From assembly GCA_949128115.1 (NCBI GenBank), contig OX421965.1, positions 50,955,257-51,019,256 on the forward strand: a DNA stretch of 64,000 nt, read 5' to 3'. The number at the start of each line of letters is the position of its first letter. Position 1 is the stretch's first letter. Below the pieces are notes generated by a model. The model was not told where the DNA came from and searched no databases. It was given only the letters and a program-made list of their open reading frames with translations. Made by a program: the position numbers and the translations under genes. Shown in pieces: positions 20,240-30,500 of this stretch. Origin of the DNA: Anaspis maculata (taxonomy: Eukaryota; Arthropoda; Insecta; Coleoptera; Scraptiidae).

Positions 20240-20882
20240 CAGAGTGTTTGCAAACTTGGGGTAGAAAATTGAACAGCAGTTAGGGAAATACTTAAAGTAT
20301 CAGAAAAATGTTGAAAAAATGTGGGGCCTTTATTTTTGAAAATATGGAGGGTCAAAAGGTGGTCTCTATTTTCGTTATTTTGGAAGAATCTATTGAACTC
20401 TTTTCAACAGACCAAAAAGCAATGTTTTTGAACCTTTGAATGTATTTTGTAATTTAATTTATACTGTACAAGGTGAATCGTGAATCCTGAAAATCCAGCT
20501 TTCTTCAAAAAATGCATGCAATTTCATATGAGAACTATTTGTGTTGTTTGCTGCTCTACATCAGTTTTATAACCCCTAGAGCTTTTCACGAGCATTCACG
20601 AGGAAAACTAGATTTTTAGGATTTATGACTCACCCTGAACATGCACTTAACAAAATCACAAAACACATTCAAATGTTCAAAAAGTTTGCTTTTTGGTCTG
20701 ATGAAAAGAGTTTACTGAATTCTTTCCAAATAACAAAAATAGAACCGGTCGAAGGACCACCTTTTGACACTCCATATTTCCAAAAATAACAATAATAATT
20801 TATTTTCAACATTCTCCTGTCACTTTTGGAGCATTTCCCTTCCTGCTGTTTAATTTTCTACCCCAAGTTTGCAAACACCCTG
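20240..20882. mobile_element. Palindromic MITE family E, copy 1, with family F at its centre
   Basis: The ends are CAGAGTGTTTGCAAACTTGG and GCAAACACCCTG, with TA at 20238-20239 and 20883-20884. The arms are 229 and 245 bp around the nested family F element (20469-20637). Confidence 0.85.
20469..20637. mobile_element. MITE family F, copy 1
   Basis: 169 bp with ends CAAGGTGAATCGTGAATCCT and AGGATTTATGACTCACCCTG. The inverted repeats cover about 35 bp only. TA is kept on the left (20467-20468) and mutated to AA on the right. Confidence 0.7.
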
Positions 20883-20884
20883 TA

Positions 20885-22050
20885 CATTTCAGCAACAAAT
20901 TAATTACCTACATTTTTCGAGGCTTTTCGACGGGTAAAAAGTCTGATGCAATAAAACGCTCGGGATTTTTGGATTTTCACCGCTCTATCGTTTCTATAAA
21001 TTATAGCCTATCAATCTACTCTTGTGGTTGCAGGAAAAAATGTATTGCCTACTCACCTAGATCCTACGTGAAATATTGAAGGCATTTTGTTCCGAGCGAT
21101 ATTTTTCAAACCATTAAGCATAATCGTGAAATGCGAATGAATGCGACAATTAATGTTGCTTTATGGGCGCCAAAGTGGCGAAAAAGTGGGAACTCTTGTT
21201 CTTGCTTACTGTCCAAGCCCGTAAATTTCAATTTGTTGTCGGTCCACGGAAATAATAAAATAAGACGGCGAAGCCGGGAGAAGAAAAAAAAAGGACCGCA
21301 TGCAATTTTTCTACCGCATAAAATTTCTGCCACTATTTAAACTGATTGGAGCTAGAATAAAAAGAACTGCGTACCTATGTGTACAGCAATAAAACTTTGA
21401 ATCAACTTTTTAAAATGTAAGGCTACAGCATTTTAGACACCTGGGTAGATTACCTAAGTGCGGGTAGGTACTTACATTCTCCAAATAATTACATGCACTA
21501 GCACCGTGATTTTTTTCAGCGTTGGTAAACGATGCATATCGGCAAGGATAATAACTATTAGATGCCTGCTAAAGGATGCGATTATTATGTGCCGGCACGA
21601 ATTCGCGTGGTAGCTCTCGGCGACAAACTGCGCGCGCCCCTGGTGTCAAACTTTTTCAAGAAAGAAAGCGCGTTCAGGAAAAAGACATGCGCCATCATGG
21701 AAAACCAAAAATTGCAGTTTGAACGTTTCAGATAAAAGCCTCACAAATAAAAGAAAAGTTTGAAGCTCAAGGGAAATTCCAAGAATCCGGCAGGTCGTAT
21801 TACGAGTATGAAGGATACCAGATACAAAATAGCGAATCGATGATGAATTTAAGATTCCAGGACATTTGTAGGAGGTAGGGGTAGGTATCTAATACCTACG
21901 TACCTGTCTAATGACATTGTAGGTCGGCATACTTCATACTTTCAACCGTCAGTTAGGTACACGTTGGTAAACTTCACATGGTGGAGAGCATCTACGAGTG
22001 GAGATAGAAAAAAGGACTGAAGGGAATTTTGTATGGCGCGCGATCCACTC
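20885..22050. other. No gene recognised
   Basis: No splice-supported coding segment or RNA gene was found. Short TAGGTACCTA-type words occur near 21465 and 21885. Confidence 0.4.
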
Positions 22051-22148
22051 ACCACGCTATAAACTTGGGGTAGAAAATTGAACCGCAGTTAGACAAATGC
22101 TTCAAAAGTATCAGAAAAACGTTGAAAAAATTTAGGGTTCTCATTTTT

Positions 22149-22331
22149 TTTAAAGTTTGTTTTCCTCCTTATCGGCATTTCTACACCATAGGAGTTGCTG
22201 CATTTATTTTTGTTGATATACAAGTGAAAAATCCGTTTACACACAACACCCAGACCTGATACGCCCGGGAATCGAACCCGGGAGCTCTGCTTGCCGAGCA
22301 AACACGCAGTCCACTCAACTGGCGAGCCGTC
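22149..22331 (-). mobile_element. tRNA-derived SINE
   Basis: The minus-strand head (22331 down to about 22258) is tRNA-like, with a perfect B box GGTTCGATTCC, an A-box-like TCGCCAGTTGAGTGG, and a GCTCGGCAAGC anticodon-arm remnant. The body ends in a short A-run. It is flanked by a 16-bp target duplication TAGGGTTCTCATTTTT (22133-22148 and 22332-22347). It is non-coding, transcribed by RNA polymerase III, and mobilised by a LINE. Confidence 0.85.
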
Positions 22332-22461
22332 TAGGGTTCTCATTTTTGAAAATATGAAGGGTCAAAAGATGGTCCGTCGACCCCTTTTATTTTCGTCCCA
22401 AACAGACGAAAAAGCAATGTTTTTGAACCTTTGAATGTGTTTTGTAATTTTATTTACTATA

Positions 22462-23901
22462 CAGGGTGAGTCGTAATTCCTGAAAATCCAGTTTTCTTTA
22501 AAAATGCATGCAGAAAATTTTATACAGGGTGGTCCAGGTTTTACTCGACAAACTTTGCAGGCTGATAGAGGATGGAAAAAGAAGTCGACTCACCCCAAAA
22601 AGTACATATCTAAAATGCATATTAAAAGAGTTACAGGCCTTCAAAGTTGCAGAAAAAAATTGTTTTTTTCTTGATAACTTTTGAACAGCTCCACCGATTT
22701 CGCTCAAATTTTGCACATATGGTTAACAAACACGTCCCCAGTGATTTCTTGAAAAAAATTCTGTCAGAATGACGCAGTGCCGTAGATATGGGGGGGTACT
22801 GACCCTCTTATCCCCCTACTTTCTACGCCACTAGATATTTTGGAAAACCGTTGAAAGCATTGAATTTGGCGTTCAATTTTGAAGAGAAAATTGGCGTGTC
22901 ATTGCTACATTTGGAGCAGCGGTTTCTGAGATATTTGTGTTTAAAGGTTCAAAAACACCGAATTACGCAAATGTTTCAAAATTCGAGCAAGCTTTGACCC
23001 ATTCACTTTCAACTTTTTTTTTCAATTTCAAGTTTATTGATCGATAATTTAGCTCGAGAAATTGAGAATTGGTTGTGAAAATTCATAATTTAAGCAACAA
23101 TTAAATATTCAATAGGTAGGTATCTATTCACTCACTGATAGTTGGGAAGTTTAGTAAGAACAAGAACCAGGGGCCCTTTGTTTCTTATTGGTCACGTTAC
23201 TGAAATTATGAATTCTCACAACCAATTTTCGATTTTTCATGAGCTAAATTGAGGATCAATTAACTTTAAATTGAAAAAAAGTTGAAAGTTATTTGATCAA
23301 AGCTTGCTCGAATTTTGAAACATTTGCGTAATTCGGTCTTTTTGAACCTTTAAACACAAGTATCTCCGAAACCGCTGCTCCAAATGTAGCAATAACACGC
23401 CAATTTTCAATTCAATTTTCAATTTCAATTTTCTTCAGAATTGAACGCCAAATTCAATACTTTTAACGGTTTTCCAAAATATCCAGTGGCGTAGAAAGTG
23501 GGGGGGTAAGAGGATTAGCACCCCCCCATATCTACAACACTGCGTCATTCTGACAAAAAAAAATTCAAGAAATCACTGGAGACGTGTTTGTTAACCATAT
23601 GTGCAAAATTTGAGCGACATCGGTCAAGCTGTTCAAAAGTTATCAAGAAAAAAACAATTTTTTTCTGCAACTTTGAAGGCCTGTAACTTTTTTAATATGC
23701 ATTTTAGATATGTACTTTTTGGGGTGAGTCGACTTCTCTTTTCATCCTCTATCAGCCTGCAAAGTTTGTCGACTAAAACCTGGACCACCCTGTATAAGAA
23801 CTATATTTTTTGTGTTATTTGTTACAGTTTTATAACCTCTAGAACCTTTCACGGTCTTTTTTGGGGAAAAATATTTTTTTTAGGATTTATGACTCACCCT
23901 G
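22462..23901. mobile_element. MITE family F, copy 2, split by family G
   Basis: The ends are CAGGGTGAGTCGTAATTCCT and AGGATTTATGACTCACCCTG, with TA at 22460-22461 and 23902-23903. Without the inner G element it is about 170 bp, like copy 1. Confidence 0.82.
22525..23792. mobile_element. Palindromic MITE family G
   Basis: 1268 bp, CAGGGTGGTCCAGGTTTTAC to the inverted end, with TA at 22523-22524 and 23793-23794. The arms of about 590 bp enclose a spacer of about 100 bp near 23155. Nearly identical frames occur at 22498-22716 (minus) and 23601-23909 (plus) because the arms are inverted copies. Confidence 0.87.
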
Positions 23902-24272
23902 TACACTGAATGAAATTACAAAACACATTCAAAGGTTGAAAAATTTGTTTTCTGATCTGATGAAAAGAGTTTACAATCTTTCAAAATAGTAAAAATAAAG
24001 GGGGTCGAAGGACCACCTTTTGACCCTCCATATTGCCGAAAATAAAAGTCATAAATTTTTTCAACATTTTTCTGGAACTTCTGGAGCATTTCCTCAATAG
24101 CGGTTCAATTTTCTACCCCAAGTTTGCAAACACCCTGTATGTATAAGGTAGGTACACTAAGCCAACTATGGATGATTCGAATATTTCGAATCAAAAACGC
24201 TAGTTGAATTAATTTTGTTCTGACCGATGCTAGTTGATTGACCACGGAAAATGCGCAACATCCGACATCCTA

Positions 24273-24421
24273 AGCCGCTTTCGTTTTGTGCCAGGAGCTG
24301 CTCCGGGTAGATCACTAGATAGAGAAAGTAGATACAAACGCCAATCACGGCCCAGCTGGATCTACTTTCTTTGTCTAGTGATCTACCCTGAGCAGCTCCT
24401 GCCGGCAGTCAACGAAAGCGC
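24273..24421. repeat. Hairpin-forming inverted repeat
   Basis: The roughly 60-bp arms contain AGGAGCTGCTC and GAGCAGCTCCT, with TAGATCACTAGA / TCTAGTGATCTA further in. The loop of about 26 bp is centred near 24345. No TA or longer target duplication is obvious. Confidence 0.75.
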
Positions 24422-26109
24422 CTCTTTGAACACCGATCATTTGTTCTATAATTGATTTGAAACAGAAATTTTCATTGGTCAATTGACAATTGTCCAGAAT
24501 TCACGCAAGATCTCGAATTAGCTGTTCCTTATTCAATAATAAACTTTTTTGGTGGAGCCGGTGGTAAATCTAAATCCCGTTTGCAACGTTTCTTCTTTCA
24601 GTTTTCTATTCTGAAAAAAGCAATCGGTGAATTCAAGTTGTGAGCGAAGCATCGCTTATCGGCTCTCGTGCGCATGGCAGATGATGTGCGATGCTACGGT
24701 TACGACTAAAACTGAAACCATACCGCTAAAAAATAAGGCTGACTTAACCCACCCTTGACCCAAGTTAGGGAGTGGAAGCTGTGTATTAGTGAAATAATTA
24801 GAACTCTAGAACTTTTTGAAGTGGAATTTCTATTCTCGCGCCTAGATCACAACACACAACTAACGCAGAACCACACATGGGCGTGAAATCGGTTCATGGC
24901 ATCAGTGGCTGTAACAAGCGCTTGTAACATTAGTTACTTTCCTTTTACCACAAAACTCACTGATTTGATCTAAGTTAGAAAGATAAAGAGCGAGAAATCA
25001 CATGCGCGAAAGTGAGATACCACTAACAACTTAGGTCAGAATACTTGGTTCAGGTTGTAAAAGGAAAGCACCTATTGTCTGACCTTGGGGCGACCAGCGT
25101 CGTCCCAGGAAATGGAAGAATAAGCTGTTGCGGCGTTCAGTTCTATGTTTTACAGTTAGTATTCTTTTACTGCTTGCATTGTGTTTCAAGTACAACAGCT
25201 TCCATCATAAACAAAAATTTGATTTGATCGATGAATTCTAACTCACGGTAGTGCCATTTGCAATCGAAAATGATTAATTTATTTTCGTAATGCGTATCGC
25301 CGACACTGGACTGCTCTTCTTGGTGTTGTGGTGCTGATGGCCCGACAGGAATGGTTCTCGACTTGGCTAAAAGTTATCATTGTATCCATTGTGTGGCGCT
25401 CTTATGTGTGAAGTGAAGCAATTTTTTCAAGTTCCGAGCAATTTTTTTGTTAATTTTTGCGCTTTGTTGACTTGTTTGTTATTTTTGTTTTGTTTTTGTT
25501 AAATAGTAAATAAAAATTATTATCATTATATTATAGGTACTTTGTGGAGAATATTATTGATGAAAATAGATATTTATTGTATTAGGGGTATGGTATGAGT
25601 ATGTGACGGAGAATGGAAGTTTAAGCGCCGAGTGCAGCGAGAAAAGAAACAAAAAAGTCTAATCGTGAAAAAATCATGTCGAAAGTATTCTGCCCTTCAA
25701 GTGACTTATAAAAATAGTACCTAATGATAATTGAAAAAAAACAAGATGCTACAAACCGTTAGGGAGCGGAGCGGGAGTACGAAAAGAACACCTCTCCGAA
25801 CGTTTTTTGCCAACTGATTCATACCTATAGAAGTTCCACTTCTTCCGAGGGTGACTATGTTGTCTTGAGGATGGAGTTGAATTGGTGAAAATATTTGCTT
25901 TCAGCCTATTGACATTTTTGAAATCCAAAAATATTTTTTTCAGAATTTGAATTTTTTTGAATTTTGAAAATGTTAGTAGGCTCAAATCAAAGTAGGTATC
26001 TCCTTGTAGCTTTCGAAAGAGACCTGAATGGTGAATTTCTGACAAGGCAATAAGTCCGCTGCGATTGATTCTGCAACGCCCTATTTCACCAATTCATAAC
26101 TCCATCTTT
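24422..26109. other. No gene recognised
   Basis: Short frames only. GAAAGAGACCTGAATGGTGA near 26008 belongs to a short dispersed repeat shared with about 15027 and 62722. Confidence 0.4.
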
Positions 26110-26215
26110 AAAATAGCGGACTTACAAACAGAGAGATAGACGAACGGACAAACGGAAATAGCAGATGTAATAACGATTTCCACCAACGTGAAAAATGCGC
26201 CAAAGAATCGCGTGG
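26110..26215 (-). repeat. Dispersed repeat V, copy 3 (inverted)
   Basis: GACGAACGGACAAACGG, a GCGATTTCCACC-like block and GAAAAATGCGCCAAAG are the reverse complement of the block order in the other V copies. Confidence 0.5.
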
Positions 26216-26531
26216 TACGACCGACACATGGCTATCTACCTGGATTATTCCAATTCTACGAATAATAACTTGGCCTTTATGCAACAAAAAACGACCAAAA
26301 TTGAATCATCAATACCATTAAATTCCGTAATCTGATCCGAATTATCCAGCTCGCTTCGTGTAACATCAGAGGATCAAAATCGCGTTATACAAAATTCCCC
26401 TCATTCCTTTTACCATTCCGTAGAAGGAAATAAAATGCAAATAAAGGTAATAAAGCATAACAAAATAATTACTATGCAACGCACTGGGAAGACGAGGTGG
26501 ATTGCATTAGGTACGTATAATACAGTTCAAA

Positions 26532-26700
26532 GTTTTTAGCGCATTTTCCATCTTGATGAAAATCGCTATTGCAGAGCCGCTTTGTCCATCCGTCCGTCCG
26601 TCCGTCCATCCGTTCCTCGAACTCTTCGCAAACTAGACACCCTAGCTTTCTGATGTTTTCGCTGTTACATAGCTGCCACCCCCAAAGCTGGGCTAGGCTA
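26532..26700 (+). repeat. Dispersed repeat V, copy 2
   Basis: TTTTAGCGCATTTTCCATCT leads to AATCGCTATTGCAGAGCCGC, then a (CCGT)n run at about 26584-26610 and an AACTCTTCGCAAAC block. The order is the same as at 1705-1905. Confidence 0.65.
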
Positions 26701-26869
26701 TATTGAATTTCTACATTGCGCCGCCAACATAGAGAAAACCGCCCCCGATCAACTCGAAATAACACGATATTGCAATTTCTCCGAGACCTAATTCTCTGCT
26801 GGTGTTCTCATTTTATGAACATAGTTGCCACTTTTAAACGTAAACCAGAAACATTCCATCTACTACTTT

Positions 26870-26940
26870 TGGTTAGTCGTCGCCCCCAGATACCGCCTCC
26901 AAACAATAAAGAGTGCAACTTTCACAATTGTTAGTGATTG
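26870..26940 (+). repeat. Dispersed repeat K, partial copy 3
   Basis: GTCGTCGCCCCCAGATACCG, then CAAACAATAAAGAGTGCAAC, resembles the C-rich block at 27338-27390, 33712-33760 and 50205-50265. Confidence 0.5.
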
Positions 26941-26964
26941 AAATGTTTCTTCAAACATTAGTGG

Positions 26965-27055
26965 GGGGGTTAGCGGAATGGTCTGTGCATTTTGTGATCA
27001 AAGCATGAAAGGGCACTATCGAGTTTGAGCATATTTTCGGCCCCGTGAGAACAGT
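26965..27055 (-). repeat. Paralogous empty site for the palindrome at 47917-49968
   Basis: The minus strand reads GGGGCCGAAAATATGC, CGATAGTGCCC, TTTCATGCTTTGATCAC, AAAATGCACAGACC without interruption. At 47884-47919 and 49969-50010 the same blocks are separated by a 2-kb palindromic element exactly between GTGCTC and TTTCATGC. Confidence 0.75.
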
Positions 27056-27261
27056 TTTTTGCTGAATTTTGCCTTTACTTTATCGTAATGGTCGGAATCG
27101 ACAATGTAATGTGTATTAGTATGTAATTTCACGTATTCAAGCAAATATTTGTAATGATTGCTTGTTTTCGTAATGATTTATTTGAAGACAATATTAACCG
27201 AATATTCGGCCCCACCTAATTTCCCTGATTTCACTGAATGTTGCAACTGCTTCTCCTGAAC

Positions 27262-27503
27262 CAAAAGACATAGCATTCTGATTGTTCCACTAATATATAG
27301 TTGACTTCAAAGAGAAGAATACAGGCTGTTTTTCATTTGTCGCCGCCCGGCCCCCAGCCGCCGATCCCGGCCGCCGCCCCCCAACAAACAAAAAAGATGT
27401 CATATTTCCCTAAGTTCGCGGACTCTTGCTTCCTGGAGCAGTCTATAGGTCACCCAAATACAGACTATAAGACATTTATTTCTTTTACGCCAAAAATCTG
27501 AAC
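27262..27503 (+). repeat. Dispersed repeat K, copy 1, at the left edge of satellite A
   Basis: About 240 bp: CAAAAGACATAGCATTCTG, a TTGTCGCCGCCCGGCCCCC block, GTTCGCGGACTCTTGCTTCC, CCAAAAATCTGA. Copy 2 (33625-33872) has the same layout, and both run straight into a satellite A monomer at nearly the same phase. Confidence 0.75.
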
Positions 27504-30500
27504 TTTAAGTAGTTCAAGAATCAAGATGGCAATTTCGCTCATTTGTGGACTTATGAACTCACTGTTATCTATCTTTCTACCTTCACCGACTGAACACCGC
27601 TGAACCAGAATCAGAAAGTCAATGTTGAGATCAAAATATTTGCATGAGAAGTCCAGAAATCAAGATGGCGGCCGATATTTCTACAGCATTCCCGATCGCG
27701 CTTATTTGTGGGCTTATGAACTGGCTGTTTTTCATCTTTTTATCTCCACCGACTGGACGCTGCTGAACCAGAATCAAGAAGTCAATGTTAGGACCAAAAT
27801 ATTTGCATAGGAAGTCCAGAATTGTAAATGTTGGCCAATATTGTAACAGCACTTCGGATCTCGCTCATATTTATAGACCTATGAACTGGCTGTTCTTTAT
27901 CTTTCTATCTTCACCGAGTGGACTCTTTGGACCAAGAAACAAAAGTCAATGTTGAGGCCAAATATTTGCATGGGAAGTCCAGAAATCAAGATGGCGGCCG
28001 ATATTGCTACAGCACTTTCGATCTCGCTCATTTGTAAGCTTATAAGCTTTGTGTTTTTCCATCTTTCCATCTTCACCGACTAGACTTTGCTGAACCAGAA
28101 TCAGAAAGTCTAATGTTAGGATCAAAATATTGACATAGGAAGTCCAGAATTGGAAATGTTGGCCGATATTGTAACAGCACTTCGGATCTCGCTCATTTGT
28201 AGGCCTATGAACTGGCTGTTATTTATCTTTCTATCTTCACCGACTGGACGCTTTGGACCAAGAGAAAAAGCCAATGTTGAGGCCAAATATTTGCATGGGA
28301 AGTCCAGAAATCAAAATGGCGGCCAATATTTCTACAGCAATTCCGATCTCGCTCATTTGTAAGCTTATAAACTGGGTGTTTTTCCATCTTTCCATCTTCA
28401 CCGACTGGGCTTTGCTGAACCAGAATGAGAACGTCAATGTTGAAGTGAAAATATTTGCATAGAAAGTCCAGAATTGAAAATGGCGGCCGATTTTGTAACA
28501 GCACTTCCAATGTCGCTCATATTTGTAGGCTTATGAACTGGCTGTTTTCAATCTTCCTATCTTCACCGACTGGACTCTGCTGAACCAGAATCAGAAAGTC
28601 AGTGATGAGATGGAAAAAATTGCATAGGAAGTCCAGAATTGAAAATGGCGGCCGATATTGCAACAGCACTTCCGATCTCGCTCATTTGTAGGCTTATAAA
28701 CTGGCTGTTTTTTATCTCTCCATCTTCACCGACTGGACTCTGCTGAACCGGAATCGGAAAGTCATTGTTGAAGTGGAAATATTTGCATGGGAAGTCCAGA
28801 AATCAAGATATAGGCCGATATTGTAACACCATTCCGATCTCGCTCATTTGTAGGCTTATGAACTGGCTGTTTTCTATCTTCCTATCTTCACCGACTGGAC
28901 TCTGCTAAACCAGAATCAGAGAGTCAGTGATAAGATAAAAAAAATTGCATAGGTAGTCCAGAATTGTGAATGGCGGCCGATATTGCAACAGCACTTCCGA
29001 TCTCGCTCATTTGTAGGCTTATAAACTGGCTCTTTTCTATCTTCCTATCTTCACCGACTGGACTGTGCTGAGCCAGGAACAGAAGGTCAATGTTGAGGCC
29101 AAACCTTTGCATGGGAAGTCCAGAAATCAAGATGGAGGCCGATATTGCTACAGTAATTCCGATCTCGTTCATTTGTAGGCTTATAAACCGGCTGTTTTTT
29201 ATCTCTCCATCTTCACCGGCTGGACTCTGCTGAACCGGAATCAGAAAGTCAATGTTGGAGTGGAAATATTGGCATGGGAAGTCCAGAAATCAAGATATAG
29301 GCCGATATTGTAACACCTCTTCCGATCTCGCTCATTTGTAGGCTTATGAACTGGCTGTTTTCTATCTTCCCATCTTCACCGACTGGACTGTGCTGAGCCA
29401 GGAACAGAAGGTCAATGTTGAGGCCAACCTTTGCATGGGAAGTCCAGAAATCAAAATGGCGGCCAATATTGCTACAGCAATTCCGATCTCGTTCATTTGT
29501 AAGCTTAGAAACTGGGTGTTTTTCCATCTTTTCATCTTCACCGACTGGGCGTTGCTGAACCAAAATGAGAACGTCAATGTTGAATTAGAAATAATCGCAT
29601 AGAAAGTCCAGAATTGAAAATGGCGGCCGATATTGTAACAGCACTTCCAATGTCGCTCATATTTGTAGGCTTATGAACTGGCTGTTTTCTATCTTCCTAT
29701 CTTCACCGACTGGACTCTGCTGAACTAGAATCAGAAAGTCGGTGTTAAGATGATAAAATTGCATAGGAAGTCCAGAATTGAAAATGGCGGCCGATATTGC
29801 AACAGCACTTTCGATGTCGCTCATTTGTAGGCTCATGAACTGGCTGTTTTCTATCTTCCTATCTTCACCGACTGGACTGTGCTGAGCCAGGAACAGAAGG
29901 TCAATGTTGAGGCCAAACCTTTGCATTGGAAGTCCAGAAATCAAAATGGCGGCCGATATTGCTACAGCAATTCCGATCTCGCTCATTTGTAAGCTTATAA
30001 ACTGGGTGTTTTTCCATCTTTCCATCTTCACCGACTGGGCTTTGCTGAACCAAAATGAGAACGTCAATGTTGAAGTGAAAATATTCGCATAGAAAGTCCA
30101 GAATTGAAAATGTTGGCCGATATTGTAACAGCACTTCGGATCTCGCTCATTTGTAGGCCGATGAACTGGCTGTTATTTATCTTCCTATCTTCACCGACTG
30201 GACGCTTTGGACCAAGAGAAAAAGCCAATGTTGAGGCCAAATATTTGCATGGGAAGTCCAGAAATCAGAATGGCGGCCAATATTTCTACAGCAATTCCGA
30301 TCTCGCTCATTTGTAAGCTTATAAACTGGGTGTTTTTCCATCTTTCCATCTTCACCGACTGGGCTTTGCTGAACCAGAATGAGAACGTCAATGTTGAAGT
30401 GAAAATATTTGCATAGAAAGTCCAGAATTGAAAATGGCGGCCGATTTTGTAACAGCACTTCCAATGTTGCTCATATTTGTAGGCTTATGAACTGGCTGTT

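Larger units (their letters stand above)
22052..24137. mobile_element. Palindromic MITE family E, copy 2, carrying three later insertions
   Basis: The right end GCAAACACCCTG is intact, with TA at 24138-24139. The left end is degraded (clear homology from about 22061, AAACTTGGGGTAGAAAATTG). It contains a SINE (22149-22331), a family F copy (22462-23901), and a family G palindrome inside F (22525-23792). This gives a readable relative order: E, then F, then G, with the SINE also after E. Confidence 0.8.

Noticed and set aside
22258..22331. Stand-alone tRNA gene
   Set aside because: The B box is perfect, but the acceptor arms do not pair. The segment is the head of a SINE with an A-tail and a 16-bp target duplication.
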